Source of the DNA: Candidatus Sulfotelmatobacter sp.
GTDB lineage: Bacteria; Acidobacteriota; Terriglobia; Terriglobales; Acidobacteriaceae
Direction: 5' to 3'
NCBI GenBank assembly: GCA_030044775.1
Contig: JASICF010000025.1
Span: 1 to 6,657 of the forward strand
DNA length: 6,657 nucleotides
Made by a program: the position numbers and the translations under genes. Position 1 is the stretch's first letter; each line of letters opens with the position of its first letter. This document shows positions 6,564 to 6,657 of this stretch, piece after piece. The notes under the pieces were generated by a model. The model ran no database searches. It worked only from the letters and a program-made list of their open reading frames with translations, and was not told the origin of the DNA.

Positions 6564-6657
6564 TTCCTAAATCCTACGCTCAAAACCTGTCGGTTGGCTA
6601 TTATCAATACGCGCCGTATCCGATGCGACCTCCGAATTTGCCGTAAAGGCGATCGTC
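6564..6657. other. Unresolved window edge, possible 3' end of another leftward gene
   Basis: All three minus-strand frames are open into the window. One gives DDRLYGKFGGRIGYGAY, ending at TGA-TAA-TAG (6606-6598). Another ends at TAG (6569-6567), four bases before GTG 6563. At this length none can be preferred, and plus-strand frames are open too. I make no gene call. Confidence 0.25.

Larger units (their letters stand above)
3525..6657. mobile_element. tRNA-Ser-targeted integrative element, left part (right end outside window)
   Basis: The stretch starts at an intact tRNA-Ser. It carries a tyrosine integrase directed at the tRNA, an overlapping excisionase-like gene, then an orphan leftward gene. 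This is the usual attL-int-xis-cargo order of prophages, satellites and genomic islands. Codon third positions in the orphan gene look less strongly G/C-biased than in sucA, consistent with foreign origin (judged by eye). No structural phage, replication or conjugation gene is recognisable here, so the element type is open. The right boundary is not in view. Confidence 0.7.

Noticed and set aside
3525..6657. Second attachment repeat (attR) within the window
   Set aside because: No copy of the tRNA 3' segment (the TTCGAAT loop with its flanks) was found elsewhere in the window.

Overview
The window looks like a GC-rich bacterial chromosome carrying one end of an integrated mobile element. The left half is core metabolism and the right half is accessory DNA. 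The style of the sucA and ureohydrolase proteins suggests Acidobacteriota. That is an impression from sequence character, not a database match, so it is a low to moderate confidence call.

Left, 1-3430 (chromosomal backbone). A ureohydrolase gene of the agmatinase/arginase family runs leftward off the window edge; only its N-terminal half is present. A 112-bp divergent gap separates it from sucA, the E1 (thiamine diphosphate) subunit of the 2-oxoglutarate dehydrogenase complex. sucA is complete, but the protein has a short N-terminus. No sucB (E2) gene follows it. After 247 bp without a convincing gene comes an intact tRNA-Ser with anticodon GCT and an encoded CCA.

Right, 3525-6657 (integrative element, left part only). 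The element starts at the tRNA 3' end. A tyrosine recombinase gene ends 34 bp from the tRNA, reading toward it. It is preceded by a small helix-turn-helix gene of the excisionase type. The xis stop and the int start overlap (GTGA), with a GGAGG ribosome binding site just before, so the two are almost certainly translated together. Upstream of xis is a non-coding stretch with three inverted repeats that may hold the promoter, operator or a terminator. Next comes a leftward 365-codon gene of unknown function, with a cysteine-free, basic, mostly helical product. Its reading frame stays open for 60 bp before the first possible start codon, which hints at a damaged or reorganised 5' end. The last ~460 bp hold small, conflicting reading frames that I could not resolve with confidence.

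The tRNA, int, xis and cargo layout is a standard tRNA-targeted integrative element. The matching right attachment repeat is not in the window, so the element continues beyond base 6657. The orphan 365-codon gene is the only candidate here for something undescribed. The sequence alone does not show what it does.
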